Origin: Cavia porcellus
Lineage: Eukaryota > Chordata > Mammalia > Rodentia > Caviidae
Direction: 5' to 3'
Assembly (NCBI RefSeq): GCF_034190915.1
Contig: NW_026947499.1
Span: 1,859,950 to 1,923,949 of the forward strand
DNA length: 64,000 nucleotides
Shown: piece after piece, positions 22,641-35,599 of the stretch
How positions within the stretch are numbered: the stretch's first letter is position 1
Layout of the letters: each line of letters begins with the position of its first letter
Made by a program: the position numbers and the translations under genes
The notes under the pieces: model-generated
The model's database searches: none
Told to the model about the DNA's origin: nothing
The model's input: only the letters and a program-made list of their open reading frames with translations

Positions 22641-25529
22641 CTGTGCATGGTCTCAGACAACTGGCAGTTGTGAGGCCACAGGATCTTGTCTTGGGGGCAC
22701 CAAGTTGGTTTGCAAGGAATAATCCAGGCGGACCTGGTTGCTTGTGCGTAACTGACTCCACCAGCACTCTGAGCGCTGGGTTTGGGTTTGCACGGGGCCC
22801 ATCACGGTCCTGGTGAATGCCCTGTTGGCCAGTCTGCCTTCAGTGGAAGAAGGAACAAAGAAGAACTCAAAGTTTGCACGAGTGGACACAGGAGTTACAA
22901 CTGGCTACAGCTGCTGCCAGGAACCGCCAGATCCCCCCTTTCCTGCCTGCACCCCACCTAGTAGGCACCTAGTAGGTGCCTACTTTCCTACTGCAAGCAG
23001 AACTGGCCCGCCCTCTCCCACTCCCCACCCACCTCCATGACCACACCGGGGGACGAAGGTTTCTGTCCCCTGCAGTCTGCAGCAGTCTGTGCTGTCTGTG
23101 CCTGGGAGGCTGTGGCATGTGGGCCGGTTGTGACTCAGAGAGTGCAGAAGGAAGGTCATCCTCAGATCTGTGTCGCCCACACACAGCTCCCTCCCTGGGG
23201 CTCTGAAGGTCACTACAGCCTCCCTTAGCCTCTGTGAAAAGGCTGGAGCCGTCCAGGCTCCAGGAAAGGTGGGGTTCCTTCTAGACAATGCACGAGTTTA
23301 ATTTCTGTCCTATGACCCTGGGGATGGCATTTAGGGAAGCAGTTAAAGGTGGCAATTGAGATTCCAAGAAGACTTTCTCGTCTCCTGCCTTGGCCATTCT
23401 CTATTGACAGGCAGATCTCAGATCTGTGAATGGAAAACCTGACCCTTCCAGCAGCGCACCTCCCAGGAAGCCCAGGGTCTGCACTGCTTCTCAGGGGCAC
23501 AGGGCTATGGAAAAGGCCAGCCCCGAGGACTGGCCTCCCGTTAAATCGTTCCTTCCCTCCCTGTCCCTGGTTGTACTGGGACTCAGGCTTAAATTCCCTG
23601 TCATGGAACTCAGAAGGAACTCAGCACTCTATGCTTCCAACCCAGCTGGATCTGTTCATGTCCTCCTGTCCCTGAGTGCCTCCGCTGGACACACAGTGAG
23701 GAGGCAGGAGAGCAGAGGCCGGCGTCGGAGGGGAGAGGAGACCACAGGACACCAACCAGGGGCCAGGTCCAAGCCCAGCCCTCACCGTGTGGCCTGGGAT
23801 GGGCGGCGTGAGCTCTCCGAGCCACCACCTCTGCGTTTCCAAAGGTGCCAACCTTGACCTTAGATGGTACCATGAGAAGTCACCCTGTACCCCACACTGT
23901 CTCACGCAGCCCTGTCATCGCCACCTTTGGGGAGCTGCAGGATCCGGGCCCTTCCTTCCCTGTGCCCTGGTAAACAGAGCTGTTCAAGCAGCAGCAGGGT
24001 CAGCACAGCTTGATTTTTCTCTCACCTCAAAGCTACGCAACTTCCTCGAGGCCAGATTTGGTCCAGAAAACACTCTGACATTCAACATGAGGCTCATCGG
24101 CATGGTGGACGTCGTGAAGCCACAGCCCAGGACCCCAAGAGGAGCAGTGTTCTGAGGGGACCTAGTCAAACCTGCTGACCTCTTTCAGCTTTTGCAAAGC
24201 TGGACCTGGGTAGCTCAGGCTCGGGACTTTCCCTGCTGCCTGCCGTCTACTAAATGACCAACACGCCATGACTCACGATTTCCTACTACGATATTGGTAG
24301 CTTTCCCACTCAAGTGGAACAACTTAGAGTTAATTCAAAAAATATTATATGTTTTGCTTGGCATGAAGAGCATGTATTTTCCCCAAGAACTTCTCTTCCG
24401 AGAAAGTGCAAATTACACAACTGTCTTTCCATCCTATGGATTGAAAAATATCGATGTTGAGTAAATTGGACCCTGAGTTTCATTTATTGGATTTTGGAGG
24501 TGCAGAATGAATTGTTTTTGCTGTCAAAATAGCCTCAGGTGGCTGTCCTGGGAGAATGGTTTCCACAGCGGCCACCAGGCCAGGCCACAGGTGAGCTGGG
24601 CAGGGAGTCCCGGGCCGGCTTCGAGCTCATCCTGGAAGACGTTCCTGCTGGTGCCGAGGTGGGGGGCATTTCTGCTGTTTTCTTCTCCTGTGTTTCCTTC
24701 ACCCACTCACCCTTCCGTGGCCCTCTCTCCAATCTGGAATCTTGAACCACATTTCAACTCCTGCGCTGGGAACTGAGGCCCGGGGACCCCGTCCCCCTGC
24801 TGCCCACCTTGTTTTTGGAAAACACTAAATGGAACCACATTTCCCATACTGGAGTTTCACTGCACACAATTTGAGAGACGAGTCATTGCATTTTTCCCTA
24901 GCACATTCTCTAGCAGAGTTTAGCAGCTGACTTGGTCCCTTCCTGTGGCCTCTGACGCTGACCTCTTCAGTGTATTAAATATGTCTTTGTCTAATTCTCG
25001 CCAGACTCTGCCCAGTTTTCTGGCTCCCGCGGTTTCCTGGGTGCCGCACACTGTTACCTAGCATGGCCTTGTGCTGGTGCTGGTCTCTCCCTCTCTGCTC
25101 TCCACGCTCAGATGAGTACCATGATCTGGAGGCCGTCACTTTCTGCGCTTAATTTTATGTTGATAATTTCTGATGAAAACGTATGGAGATTTTGTTTGAG
25201 GGAGTCTCACCCTTTGCTAGATATGGAAGGAAGGAAGGACAGAAGGACAGGGGGACAGATGGACAGATCTGAATTTCTACGAAGAATTCTCTTTGAGGAG
25301 AGAAAGACAGATTCAGATAAAATGTCTGCAGACAAAAGCTTCCCAGGGAATGCATCTGCAGAAGACAGTCCTTCCTGTGTTTTCCAAGAGGCGACCCACG
25401 TTCCCTAGCTGTAACATTTGCCACACTTACAATTTGACTAACCTCTTTCCTCACGGTTAGCACGTGGTCCCTGTCACACCAGGTTCTACTGTTAAGCTTG
25501 ATCGTTACCTGTATTGGCTTGAGGGACAC
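22641..25529. other. Unique intronic sequence
   Basis: GC-rich to 24250, then more AT-rich to 25500. A small duplication CACCTAGTAGG occurs at about 22955-22978. No exon recognised. Confidence 0.5.
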
Positions 25530-25810
25530 CTAGGAGATTAGTAAGGTGCACCCACTCTGGGTGTCTGGGTGGGTCACGGGGTTTGACTCTGGGGTCTCCG
25601 TCTGGCCCCTTCCCTTCTGGCCCCTTTGTTGGGAGCCATGAGATGAGCAGCTTTCCTCCGCCAGTTCCTTCCGCCGTGAAGCTTCTGCCTCACCTCCAGC
25701 CCGGAAGCACTGCAGCGAGCTGACCATGGACTGAGCCCTCGCAAACCATGAGCCAGAAACACCTTCATCCTTTATTGGGTTGGTGTTAGGTGTTCTGTCC
25801 CAGCACGGGG
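25530..25810 (+). mobile_element. MaLR-like LTR 3' part
   Basis: GGGAGCCATGAGATGAGCAG, 'ttcctccgcc', GACCATGGACTGAGCCCTCG, AAACCATGAGCCAGAAACAC, TTGGTGTTAGGTGTTCTGTC and CCAGCACG share order and spacing with the copies at 22.55 and 30.25 kb. Confidence 0.5.
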
Positions 25811-28800
25811 AGGTCCTCTCTCCCACCAGGTAACTCCCTCACGGTCGCCCTGCATCTTTTCCGTCTGCCTTCCGCCAGGGGGGCCAGCCAGACGCTTCCC
25901 CAGTCTCCTGTGATACCAGGTCCCTGGGACTTGCTGCAGAGAGAGACCTAAGACACAGGCGCTGGACATCTTCCTGGACAGTTTGTGCTCCCCACACACA
26001 GAAGACAGGCTCACAGGAGAGCTTGGTGCTGCTCTGTTGCCGCTGGGTAAGACAGTTGGGTGAGGAAGTGATGTCTTCTAGAGTTTATGCAGTTACTGTG
26101 TAACTGTGAGGTGACGAGCATCGGGAACAACATGTCTGGTCAGAGGAGGGGAACCCACATCCTCGAGGGTGTCGCTGAGCCACGCCTCTCCAGACCTAAA
26201 AAGTGCTGACCTAGAGCTCACGCCACTGATTGCGTTGTCTCTTACTTGCAGCCAAGAATGTCAGACAAGGGCAGAGACCCCGCCTGTTTCCCCACAGTAT
26301 CTGCGTTGTGTCAGTCTAGTGTTTGTCAAACAGTAGGTGCATGCTAGATTTGGGGGCACAACAGCTGACTTGGGTGCTGGGAGCAGCTTGGAGGACAGAA
26401 CCACGTGCCCGTCAGGACCTGCTCATGCCTGCTTCTCTAGGACCCGCCCTCACAGCAGCCGAGGCCACCCGGGAAACGCTCGAGTGAGCAGCTTCTGGCT
26501 CCTTAGGAGTCTCCAGCCCTCCAGCCTGAGGTCCCGGCTCAGGGCAGCAATGCACAGGTGGATTCTCCAAGCTGAGCCCTGCTTTCGAGCTGCATTTTCA
26601 TTTCTATTCTCTATGTGCTGCTCTCCCTTGGGAAGAAAAGGTTTCCCAGATAAAGGGAACAGGCCAGGGTGTTTGTGGAAGTCCTTCAGGCAGTACTGAG
26701 CCCTGATGGCCACACATCCCTAGGCACTGGAAAGACCCAAGAGGGTGCTGTGCTCGGTGCTCTCCTGCATCCCCAGCCCCCAGCGGTCTCGGCCCCTCTT
26801 TCTCCCAAAGGTAGGTTTGCTGCAATCGTTTGGACCCCAACGAGTAAGTGTCGGGTTTTTGACAGACACCTCGCCAGCTGCCTTCCAGAGCGCTATTTCA
26901 CTTGGTTTGATGGAGTTAGCTGGAAGGTTAAATGTGCAACGCGGCTTGGGGTGGCCATGCTTTAAAGACCCTGTTCATGGAGAGCACAATTAAGTTCAGG
27001 TTCTGACCCGGGTGACACCCACACACTGGCTGAGTGATGGATGTGTAAACACCCTCTCCCAGGCTCTGGGACCTCCCAGGGCAGAGAGGGATTTATGAGT
27101 GGCCACTGGCAGAGGTTAATAAACACCTGCAAGCTCCTGACGTGCGGTGAGAGGGGGCTGCAGCGGGCGGAGAGCGAGCTCCGTCTCCATCTGCAGCCCC
27201 ATCAGCAGGCACTGGCCACATCCCTTCAAGGTTAAGGATGGAGCTGTTTCTGCTTGGGGCTTGGAGTGGGGGACAGTAATGAGATTCACTTGTGTGCAGG
27301 AAACGAACGGTAACTCACCAAGGGGTGAACACAGGGCTGTCTCCACATCTTTCTGCATATGTTTCGAACTTTGGGGAAGTATAAAAATGGCACTGGCCTA
27401 GGCATCAGCGTGCAGGGACATCTCTCCTCAGCAGTGTTAACAAGAACATGGTTCCTCACTGTTTGCTCCTGGACTTTTTAAAGAAGCAAAAATCCTCAGA
27501 TGTAAAGTCACCTTTAAACATACTGTGCCTCAGGCAGAATATTGAGCACAGATGTTTTAAGAAAAATCGTTGTTAATAAGTAAAGAAAACCCAAGTTTCC
27601 TTCCTTTCTGTAGAGTCCAAGGGGGAGGAAAGTGGCTCAGCCCCGCACAACTGCAAAGGGTCCCGAGCCTTCTGTCCCGTTGCTTATGCTGGGCCTGGGT
27701 CATTGTCACACAGAGGAACTCGGCTTGTCAAATCTTCTTGCAGCCATGTGGAGGGAGGGGGAGGCTGCTGTCCAGCCCAGGCCTCTGGCCAAGGTGACCT
27801 TGGGATTGCTTGTGGCTTCTTCCTGTCTTCGCCTGGCCATGGCTCAGGCGTGTGGGCAGCCCATCCACATGGCATGTCGTGGCACAGTGGACAGGGACCT
27901 GGCCCACAGTGCCAGGGCTTCTCCTACTGAAAGGGAGACCAGCGGCTGAGCACAGGGACACTTAGGGGTCTTCGCCACCTTCATCCCCAACATGCCTCTC
28001 TCCCCGCTGTCCCATGGCGCTCTGCCCTCTGTGCAGTGCGAGTCTCTTTCGCGTAGATGTGCATTTGTTTTAATTTTTCATGAATAATGGCAGCGTGTGT
28101 TTCTTTCCACTCTTATTTTTCTTTCGTTGAGTTTGTGTCTGAGTTCTGTTCACTCTGACACACACACACACGCATGCACACATGCGTGCACACACAAACT
28201 CTCCCACTTTGTAAATGTGTCTTCTAACATTTGCACACCTTTGCCTTTTGGACATTGTCTGTCGCCTCCCTGTTCCGTGGGGTAAACCTCGCGTGTCTCA
28301 TGCGTACATTAGAAGGAGCTCCTGTCGGCCTGCGCCTAAGGCGTCCCCGGGATCCAGGTCGCCACATTCCTCTGCATGGTGGCTTCACCGAGTCATCGCC
28401 CAACAGCTTGGTGTCAGAGACTGTTCTTTGTCACTTCTTTCAGGACTGACGAGCATTTCTCGCCCCAGTCTAGCGGCACCTTTCAGTGCCACAATCAATG
28501 ATACCATCTGCATTCAGGCTCATGTTCCTCTTGGTGGTAAGTTTGGGGGGGACTTGGGGCGCTTACACCCTTACCTGGGGTTCGCGCGGGGCCACGGTGA
28601 GTGGATGACATGGGCTCCCTTACCGTTACTTCTGCGCTGCCTGTCCTCGGGGTGTGTCCAGGGCTGTGTGGTGTTTGCAGATCTGTGTGGCCCTCAGCCC
28701 AGCCCAGGGGGTTTGGCGTGACCATCACCCCGAGTGTGCCACTGACACCTTCAAGCCTGGAAGCCTGGGAGTGGCTGATCTTCTCATGTGCAGATCTGCC

Positions 28801-29119
28801 TTCCCCAGACATGCCACATAAATGTGACCACACTGTACGTGGCCTTTCTGATGGCCCGGTGCCACACGGTGCCATGTGCTTTGTGAGCTTTCTGTGGCAG
28901 TGATCTCTCTGGTACCCCCAAGCTCCATCACTCCAATCCTATACCATGCACGGGCCCCTGTGCCTCAGCATCCCTCCCCAGGGGCATCCCAACCCAGGGA
29001 CACCCATGCTGGCTCCAGGTGTGATGCCTGTCACAGGACCCCACGCGGCACCTCCCACGGGACTTCTGAGAAATCCATAGCCAAGAAGCCCCCCTGTCTC
29101 CTGCGCAGGGTCAGGGAGT
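25811..29119. other. Unique intronic sequence
   Basis: No host exon recognised. A (CA)n-type stretch is listed separately. Confidence 0.5.
28153..28198. repeat. (CA)n/CACATGCG microsatellite
   Basis: GACACACACACACACGCATG followed by CACACATGCGTGCACACACA. Confidence 0.9.
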
Positions 29120-29840
29120 GAAGCGTCAGTCCTCTGTAGCTGTCACTTCTCACTGCTGATGGTTTCAGCTCGGTGAAATCCCATTCGTTGATCATGGTAT
29201 TATTTTGTGTGATACTAGCGTTCTGTGTAGGAATTTCTTGCCTTTTGCCTATGAATTCAAATATTTTCCCCATCGTATCTTCTGGGAGAGCTCAGTGTTT
29301 ATGTTTTTACAGGTGAATCTGTGATCCATTTTGATATGATTTTACTATAAGGTGAAAAATGTAGGTATGGTCTCATTGTTTTGCACGCAGAGAACCAGTT
29401 TTCCCGGAACCAGTTGTTAAAACAGCTGTCTTTTCTGCACTAATGTTTTTGGCTCCTTTGTCAAAGATCAGATGACCGAAATGCATGGAGTAGTCTCTGG
29501 GTCTTCTGTGCTAGTTCATGGCTTACATGTCTGTCTTGGAGCCTGTACCCTGCTGCTTTTGTTACCATAGCTTCATCATATATTTTGAAATGCAGATTTG
29601 TAAAATTCCTTCCTAGTTTGCTGGTTTTGCTCGGAATTGCTTTGCCTTGTCTAGGTCTCTTCTAGCTCCATATGAATTTTGGGACTCCCATTTCCTGGTT
29701 CTGTGAAGAAGAATTGGCATGTTAGTGGGGATTGCATTGAGTTGAAATAGGCTGTTTGGTAGTACAGCCCTTATAATGATATTAATTCTCCCCTTCCAGG
29801 AAAGGGGATGGCTTTCCTTCTATGGCATTACTTTGTTAGT
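29120..29840 (-). mobile_element. L1 fragment, antisense
   Basis: TTGTTTTGCACGCAGAGAAC, CAGTTTTCCCGGAACCAG, TTTTTGGCTCCTTTGTCAAA, GATCAGATGACCG, 'tagcttcatcatatattttga' and GGAATTGCTTTGCC follow, in order, the well-known reverse complement of L1 ORF2 sequence (the 'cctttgtcaaagatcag' block). Heavily substituted, so an old copy. Confidence 0.8.
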
Positions 29841-30015
29841 ACACGTTTGTGGCAGGTAATAGTTACATTCTCACCCATGTAACTTACCTGAATTCTTCTC
29901 ACTCACCTTCCCTTGGCCTTTCTCTTCCCTCTGCATCTCTGGATCCCCTTCCCTTTGACAAAACAGCTATCACCCTGTTTCCTCTCGTCTACCTTCTCTG
30001 TCACTCTTTAAACGA
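29841..30015 (-). mobile_element. L1-like antisense fragment
   Basis: TCTGGATCCCCTTCCCTTTG, ACAAAACAGCTATCACCCTG and CTACCTTCTCTGTCACTC resemble the CCCCTCCC...GAGGAAGA...TCTACTTTGCTC blocks at 38.47 and 56.1 kb. The sequence appears to resume after the LTR at 30.35 kb (TATAAGAGAAGTTATGTG). Confidence 0.4.
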
Positions 30016-30019
30016 TTTA

Positions 30020-30350
30020 CACTTTGGGTTTCTTGTTGTCATGGTTTGTGCCTCAATGTTCCCCCAAAACCTCGTGCAGTCACAGGGTTTTTCAGAGGTG
30101 GCTGAATCTACAGTGTGTGATTGATTTGTAGTACAGGATGCTGATATTACAGCTGGGTGCTTGCTGGATCAACACACTGATTGCATCTGCTGCGTGGACT
30201 GCAACCCCATGCCACGAGCCACTCTGCCGTGGACCCAGCCAGTTATGGACTGAAACCTCCACATACTGTAAGCTAAACAATCCTTCCCTCCTTTAACTTG
30301 GAGTGTTGGGTATTTTGTCTCAGCAATGAGAGGACAGTAACCAAAACACT
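30020..30350 (+). mobile_element. MaLR-like LTR inserted in L1 sequence
   Basis: ATGGTTTGTGCCTCAATGTT CCCCC, 'gagccactctgccgtggacc', TTATGGACTGAAACCTCCAC, GTAAGCTAAACAATCC, TTGGAGTGTTGGGTATTTTG and TCTCAGCAATGAGAGGACAG. The 3' half matches the LTR ends at 22.56 and 25.73 kb. It interrupts L1-like sequence, so it is the younger insertion. Confidence 0.5.
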
Positions 30351-30454
30351 TCTATAAGAGAAGTTATGTGATATTAACTCTTGCAGGTCTGACTTACTTC
30401 ACACAACATTATGACCACAAGGTGTATCCATTTTCCCACAAATGACTCAAATTT

Positions 30455-31680
30455 AAAAGATCACATACCACGACCAAGCAGGCTTCACTCCAGGTATACG
30501 AGGGGGGTCCAGCTTGAGCGTATCAATAAACGTAATTCATCACTGAAAGTGAAGCCAGGACAAAAATCACATGATCACTTCAGCAGACACAGTTGACCAA
30601 ATTCAACATCCATTCACGATAACAGTTCTGGAAAAGATAGGTATGGAAAGACCTTTTCTCAATCTGATAAAAGCCACTTATTATGAATATACTGCCAACA
30701 ACATACCAAATGGAGGAAAAATGAAAACTTTCCCTCTGAAATCAAGTGCAAGATAAGCATGCTGTCACCACGCCTGTTCAACACAGCCCTCAAAACGCTA
30801 GCCAGAGTAATCAGGGAGAAGGAAAGGGAACATGCGAAGGAGAAAAGAAATCAAACTGTCGTTATTTGTTTTTCTGTTTCCAAACGTCCTGTTCAGTCTG
30901 TCTTCAGAGGACTGCAGCTTTTGTGATAGCAGCCTTTCAATCCTTAGGTTGGGGAAAAAGACTGTCAACCACTCGTCCCATAAAGGACTATTGTGTCTAC
31001 TGTATAAAGAACTCAAAGAAAGTGACCCCAAACAAACGACCCAGTCGAAAGGGGGTCAAATGTGCTGAAAAGATGCTTTTGCAGAGAAACACAGACAGCC
31101 AGCGAGGACGTGTACAAAAGATGCTCAGCTTCTTCAGACATTAGAGAAATGCAAATCAAAGCAACCCCGAGATTCCACCTCACCCCAGAAAGCATGGCCG
31201 GGATCAGGAGGCCAAAGCAGAGCAGGTACTGCTGAGGCTGAGGGGGAAAAGGACCCTGTGCACTGTGGGCAGGCGTGGAAACCAGTGCAGCGTCTGCGGA
31301 AATCAGCCTGGAGATTCCTCAGGAAGCTGGAGCTAGTTCAACTCAGGAAGTCCCCCCTAGGTATCTTCCAAAAGAGTAAAGAGCTCTAATGAGAGTGGTC
31401 CGCGCACACCCATATTTAGCTAAATTCTGGAAGTGCCTAGGTGCCCGTCAGCAGCCGGACGGGTAAGCCAGTGTGGTGTATGCAGTGAAATTTTATTGTG
31501 CCATAAGGAAAGTGAAATCGTGTCATTTGAGGAAAACGGATGCATTGTGAAGCCACTATATTAAGTGAAACAGGTCAGACACTGAAGGTTAAATTGCTCG
31601 TGATTCCTCTTCTGTGATCAACCCAAAATACCACTAAAGAATAAAATAGAGGCGAGATGATGGGAACCAGGGCGGAGGAC
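30455..31680 (+). mobile_element. L1 ORF2 3' part and 3' end, sense
   Basis: 'accacgaccaagcaggcttc' and TTCATCACTGAAAGTGAAG, CAAAAATCACATGATCAC, AAATTCAACATCCATTCA (the conserved L1 reverse transcriptase stretch), then 'tattgtgtctactgtataaagaactc', AGAGAAATGCAAATCAAAGC, TGGAGATTCCTCAGGAAGC and 'ctgtgtggtgtatgcagtga'-type blocks run in normal L1 order. About 30800-30960 is scrambled or deleted. There are many stops and frameshifts, so it is a pseudogene copy. Confidence 0.85.
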
Positions 31681-34243
31681 AAGAGACGGGCAAGGGGACG
31701 GGAAAGAGGACAGGGTCAGGTCAGGGAGGAAGGGATGGGCAACGATCCAGATGTGATACACGTGTGCAGTTCCCCCAGCGAATGCACATGTCGTGTGTGT
31801 CCTGCAAACAATCACCAGTTAAGGTCACTCCATCGCCAGCTCTCACGGACCTCCAGGGAAGCAGGTGGCTGTGGCCCTGGGAGGCCTCGGGCGGGCGCTT
31901 TCCTGCCCGGAATTCAGGTTCCCTGCTCTTACAGAAGCTCGTACAGAGAGGAAGCCGGGGAGGAGGAAACGGGAGAGAAACCCTCGTGCTCCTGGACTGC
32001 CCTGTCACTGGTGTTAATCACGGCCAGAGGACAGCGTCTCCATCCTACCTGTGGCCCTGAGAATCTCAGAGTTTAATCGGTGGCCTCAGAGCCACCTGGA
32101 GAACAGAGTCCTTTTGTTTGTGATTTTGCCTCACTAAGAGGCAGTGGAGATAAAGAAACGAGGCTGCTTTGTGAAAGGCTGCGTTTTCCTGCAGATCCTG
32201 CTGGGAGCTGTCTTTCAATTCACCGTGTTTGCTAGAGCTCCAAGGTTAGGGCTGAGTTTCGGGGTGAGGTCTGCCTGCTCTTTGCTCTTCCCGTGAATGC
32301 ACACACCGCCCACAGGAAGGCCAACTGAGTGCGAGGCCCCTCCGGGCAGGCACCGAGCTCAGGGCAGGAGGCACTGGCCCAAGCATTTGCTCAGGAAGCT
32401 TCGAAGGGTCCTGGGGACCTGCAGGAGCTGGAGCTCAGCCACTGTCTGAGAAGCAACCCACGACTGCCGTGTGAACTGTGCTCCCTCAAGAAGAAAGCAA
32501 GTGGGGGCAGAGTGGCCAGGGCCCTCACACGGGGACGCAGTGGACGCCTGTGTCTGCAGCAGCTCCTCGGTGTCCTCCCGGTCCCGTCCAGAAGGAAATA
32601 GGAGAGAAACTCCAGGAAGCCGCCAGCCTGCAGGCACCAGCTTCCCGCCTGAGACGCCTGGCTTTCTCTGGTTTATTTACGTATTTATGAGTTGTTCTTT
32701 GTGGAAGAACCCAGTGCCTCACTCAGGCTGGAGCGTGCCGCACCGAGCCGCGCTCTGGCAGCTGGTTGACGCCAGGCTGGGCGGTCACCCATTCTCCATT
32801 CGTTCATGAGCAAGCTGGCCTCCGAGCCTGCGGTTGCACATACAGGGTAAGGATAAGGAAGGACACAGGGCTCTTGTCTCCCAGGACCTCAAATTGGATG
32901 AGAAGTTCACAGCCCTGGGCTGGGTCCGTCATGCAGACAGGGCTTCAGGTGTCCACGAGGCGCAGGCAGAGCTGTGTCCAGAACCATGTCGGTCACAGGC
33001 CTCGTTTGAAAGCCAGGGGCTTCTAGCATCCATGGGAGGCACCAAGTGCACCATCACCCAGCTGGAGGTGAGCAGCAGGGGGTGTCTGTCCCCCTGCTCT
33101 GAGCTCACTGTGCTCTCGTGAGCCCCGTCCTCTGCACTGGGGCAGTGCGGGTGTCACACCCACCTCGCCTGTCATTTCTCTAACACCCGACCCTGACCGT
33201 GCACGCAATCACCTGACCACAGCTGGTCCCCGTGGCCACCTGGATTTGCCACATCAGGTGTAAGGAAGGCGTCTGTAAATGAGAATGTCACCTCCCAAAT
33301 TCACCGCTGTCACCAGGGTGGGGCGCAGGGACCGCCTGCTTCACATCGGTGGGTTTTTGCTTGAGGCAGAAGCAGGACCGTGAGCTCACCCTTCCGACAG
33401 GCCCAGACGGGATGCTGCCGTGCCAGGCTGGGGACCACACCGCATCCCTCCGCCCCTGCCAGCCGTGTGGGCGCAGACTGTGAAGCAGGATCTCTGGGAA
33501 GACAGAGGCCGGCCTCCATCCTCTGCGGTGGTGCAGGGGCTCATGTCCGTCCCCGTCCCACCTTCCGGTCACCTGGAGCTTTTGAAAATTCTCTATCCAC
33601 AGACCAGCTCACCAGCATCACGCAGGGGGGGCCCAGTGCTGGGTGTTGATTTCAAACAAAGCTGGAGATTTCAGTGTGTGCCTGGGGTCGAGAGCTACTG
33701 GACTCAGGGGTGCGTGGTGGGGTCTCTGGCTCCAGGGATCGGGGAGAGGGAGGATTGTGGGCTGAGACTCACAGGATGGGGTGGGGGGCAGTTCCCCAGG
33801 GAGCCTGGTGGGAGACCCCACTGTCTCGCTTTGCTGGGTCTGAGGCCTGGGGTCCCTGGAGGAGTCGCCCTGACCCGGGCGTTTGTGTCAGGGCTGAGGT
33901 TTTTGTTGAGCCATTTTGGGGTCAGCACTATTAACACTGGGGTACAGTGTCTGCTTCAGGGTTGGTTTCACTGGTGCTGGTCCCAGTGCAGTTACTGTGA
34001 GTGCGGGTGCTAGTGCTGGGGTGGGCATCGCTCCTGTTCCTGCTGGTGTCCTCATGTTGCTGTCCCCCTGGGTGTTGGTGACCACTCTGAGTCGCTCCTG
34101 ACTCACCCTTACAGCTCCAGGCAGGGAAGGACATGCTCGCTCTTCTCCCTCGTGACACGGTCCTTCAGCAACAAACACTGCTCCCATTAATCGTGGCAGG
34201 GAATGTTCTCAGCTTCGCTCCAGTGCCAGAGGTCTGGGTGTTG
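31681..34243. other. Unique GC-rich intronic sequence
   Basis: No exon recognised. A degenerate GTGCTGG/GTGCTAG-type repeat lies at about 33965-34060. Confidence 0.5.
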
Positions 34244-34345
34244 TCAGGCTTGATGGCACATGCCTGTAACTTCATATCATCCCTGAGAGGCTGAGACGGG
34301 AGGACTGCAGCTGGAAGCCAGCCTGGGCAGTTGTGTCCCTCCGGC
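34244..34345 (+). mobile_element. B1-like SINE, diverged
   Basis: GTCAGGCTTGATGGCACATG, 'cctgtaacttcat', GAGAGGCTGAGACGGGAGGA, 'agccagcctgggcag' follow B1/7SL order. There is no clear A tail. Confidence 0.65.
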
Positions 34346-35599
34346 GTGGCCCGTCTTTAAGGGGAGAGTAGAGGAGGCTCTGCAGGGCCCAGCTGGGGAC
34401 AGTGGCCTTGCCAGGTCCCCGGCTCCAGGAGAAGTGAATTCGGAGGGTCTGCCATGCGCTGTGGGGTACCGGTTGCGTCTGAGCCTCTGTGCCTTGTGTC
34501 AGAGTGGACACAAGGTCCCTCTCCGGTGGCCAGCTCAGGAGAGTGGTTCGGAATGCACGGAGGCTGGCCCTGCTCATTGCTCTCTGAAACACAGTCATAA
34601 AATATGCAGCAGGAGATATTGTTTGCCTTCCGTGCAAACAATTCAAGCTCTAAATTATTTAACCTAAAGATCAGATAGAGAGACAGCTAGCAGTTAATCT
34701 TGTATTTTACTCTCGTGTCAAAACGCAGGAGATTTGATTTGTGTTTCTGATGAATTCTCACTGCATATTTATGGGAAAGACGAAATTTCTATCTTGTTCT
34801 CTTAAAAATCAGCCAGACAGTCATAGAGCAATTATGCGGCCGGTATGTGAGCAGGAGGTGGAGGAGCGATGTGCTCATTTTCAGGTCTCAGGGAATAACC
34901 AGGCTACAGGACTGTTTGCCTTAGTGTCCGAGTCAGTCTGTAACTCAGCCTGCTTACGCAGCGTTCCAGCCATTTACAGTGCTCATTGGCCAGGGAGACA
35001 GACGTGGCAGCAGTCTGGAGGACGTTCATGCCTGATGGACAATTTCAGAAGGACAGAATCGCTTCCGGCCTGACGGGTGACCCGTGGATTCTGTCGTGAG
35101 AGTCTCCCAGCCCCGATCCGGCAAAAGGGAAACTGGGTTCCGTTCTGTGATCCTCAGGAAATCTCACCCGGGCTGCAACGCTTTAAACAGCAGCATAGTC
35201 ATGTGGAGCCCGAGGCAGGGGGCACTGGCAGGTGTGCTGGGGTGAGAGGCGGGGACGTCCACCGCCTCACCTGGGTCTCTTAGGACGCCCTCCCCATCAT
35301 GCTGGTGGCTCAGGAGCTGGGCCGGGCCAAGGGTCTGCAGTCCACGCATCCCCAGGTGACGTGGGCAAAGTGCCACGGCTCCATTTGTCTTCCCAGAGCC
35401 CAGGGAGGGACCGAGTTCCGAGCCTCTGTCCTTGAAGTGAAGAGGAACAGTGGCCCAAGGCCGGGAGCCCTGGCATGGATGTTTGCTGGGGCTTCCTGCA
35501 GCGGCTCGGCCCAGCCGGTCCCTCGGGGACGAGGTGTCACCGGCTTTTCTGTCCTTTTGTGTGGCACAATCTTAGCATTTCGGTAAGGCCTTCTGAATC
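34346..35599. other. Unique intronic sequence, AT-rich centre
   Basis: Positions 34590-34840 are AT-rich, poor in CpG and free of repeats, and contain a perfect 9-bp-arm palindrome (separate entry). The rest is GC-rich. No exon recognised. Confidence 0.45.
34618..34642. promoter_or_regulatory. Inverted pair of forkhead-like sites
   Basis: ATTGTTTGC (34618-34626) and its exact reverse complement GCAAACAAT (34634-34642) are separated by 7 bases. TGTTTGC/GCAAACA is a recognised variant of the forkhead core. Function is inferred from motif shape only. Confidence 0.25.

Noticed and set aside
21940..22767. 275-codon minus-strand frame rich in Glu, and parallel poly-Arg/Gly and poly-Leu frames
   Set aside because: They are translations of the CCT/CTT tract. 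The triplet repeat avoids stops in several frames at once.
35232..35586. Possible exon near AGGACGCCCTCCCCATCATG
   Set aside because: It has an AG before it and an open frame, but the peptide is unlike any TMEM132 segment and there is no clear pyrimidine tract or protein family.
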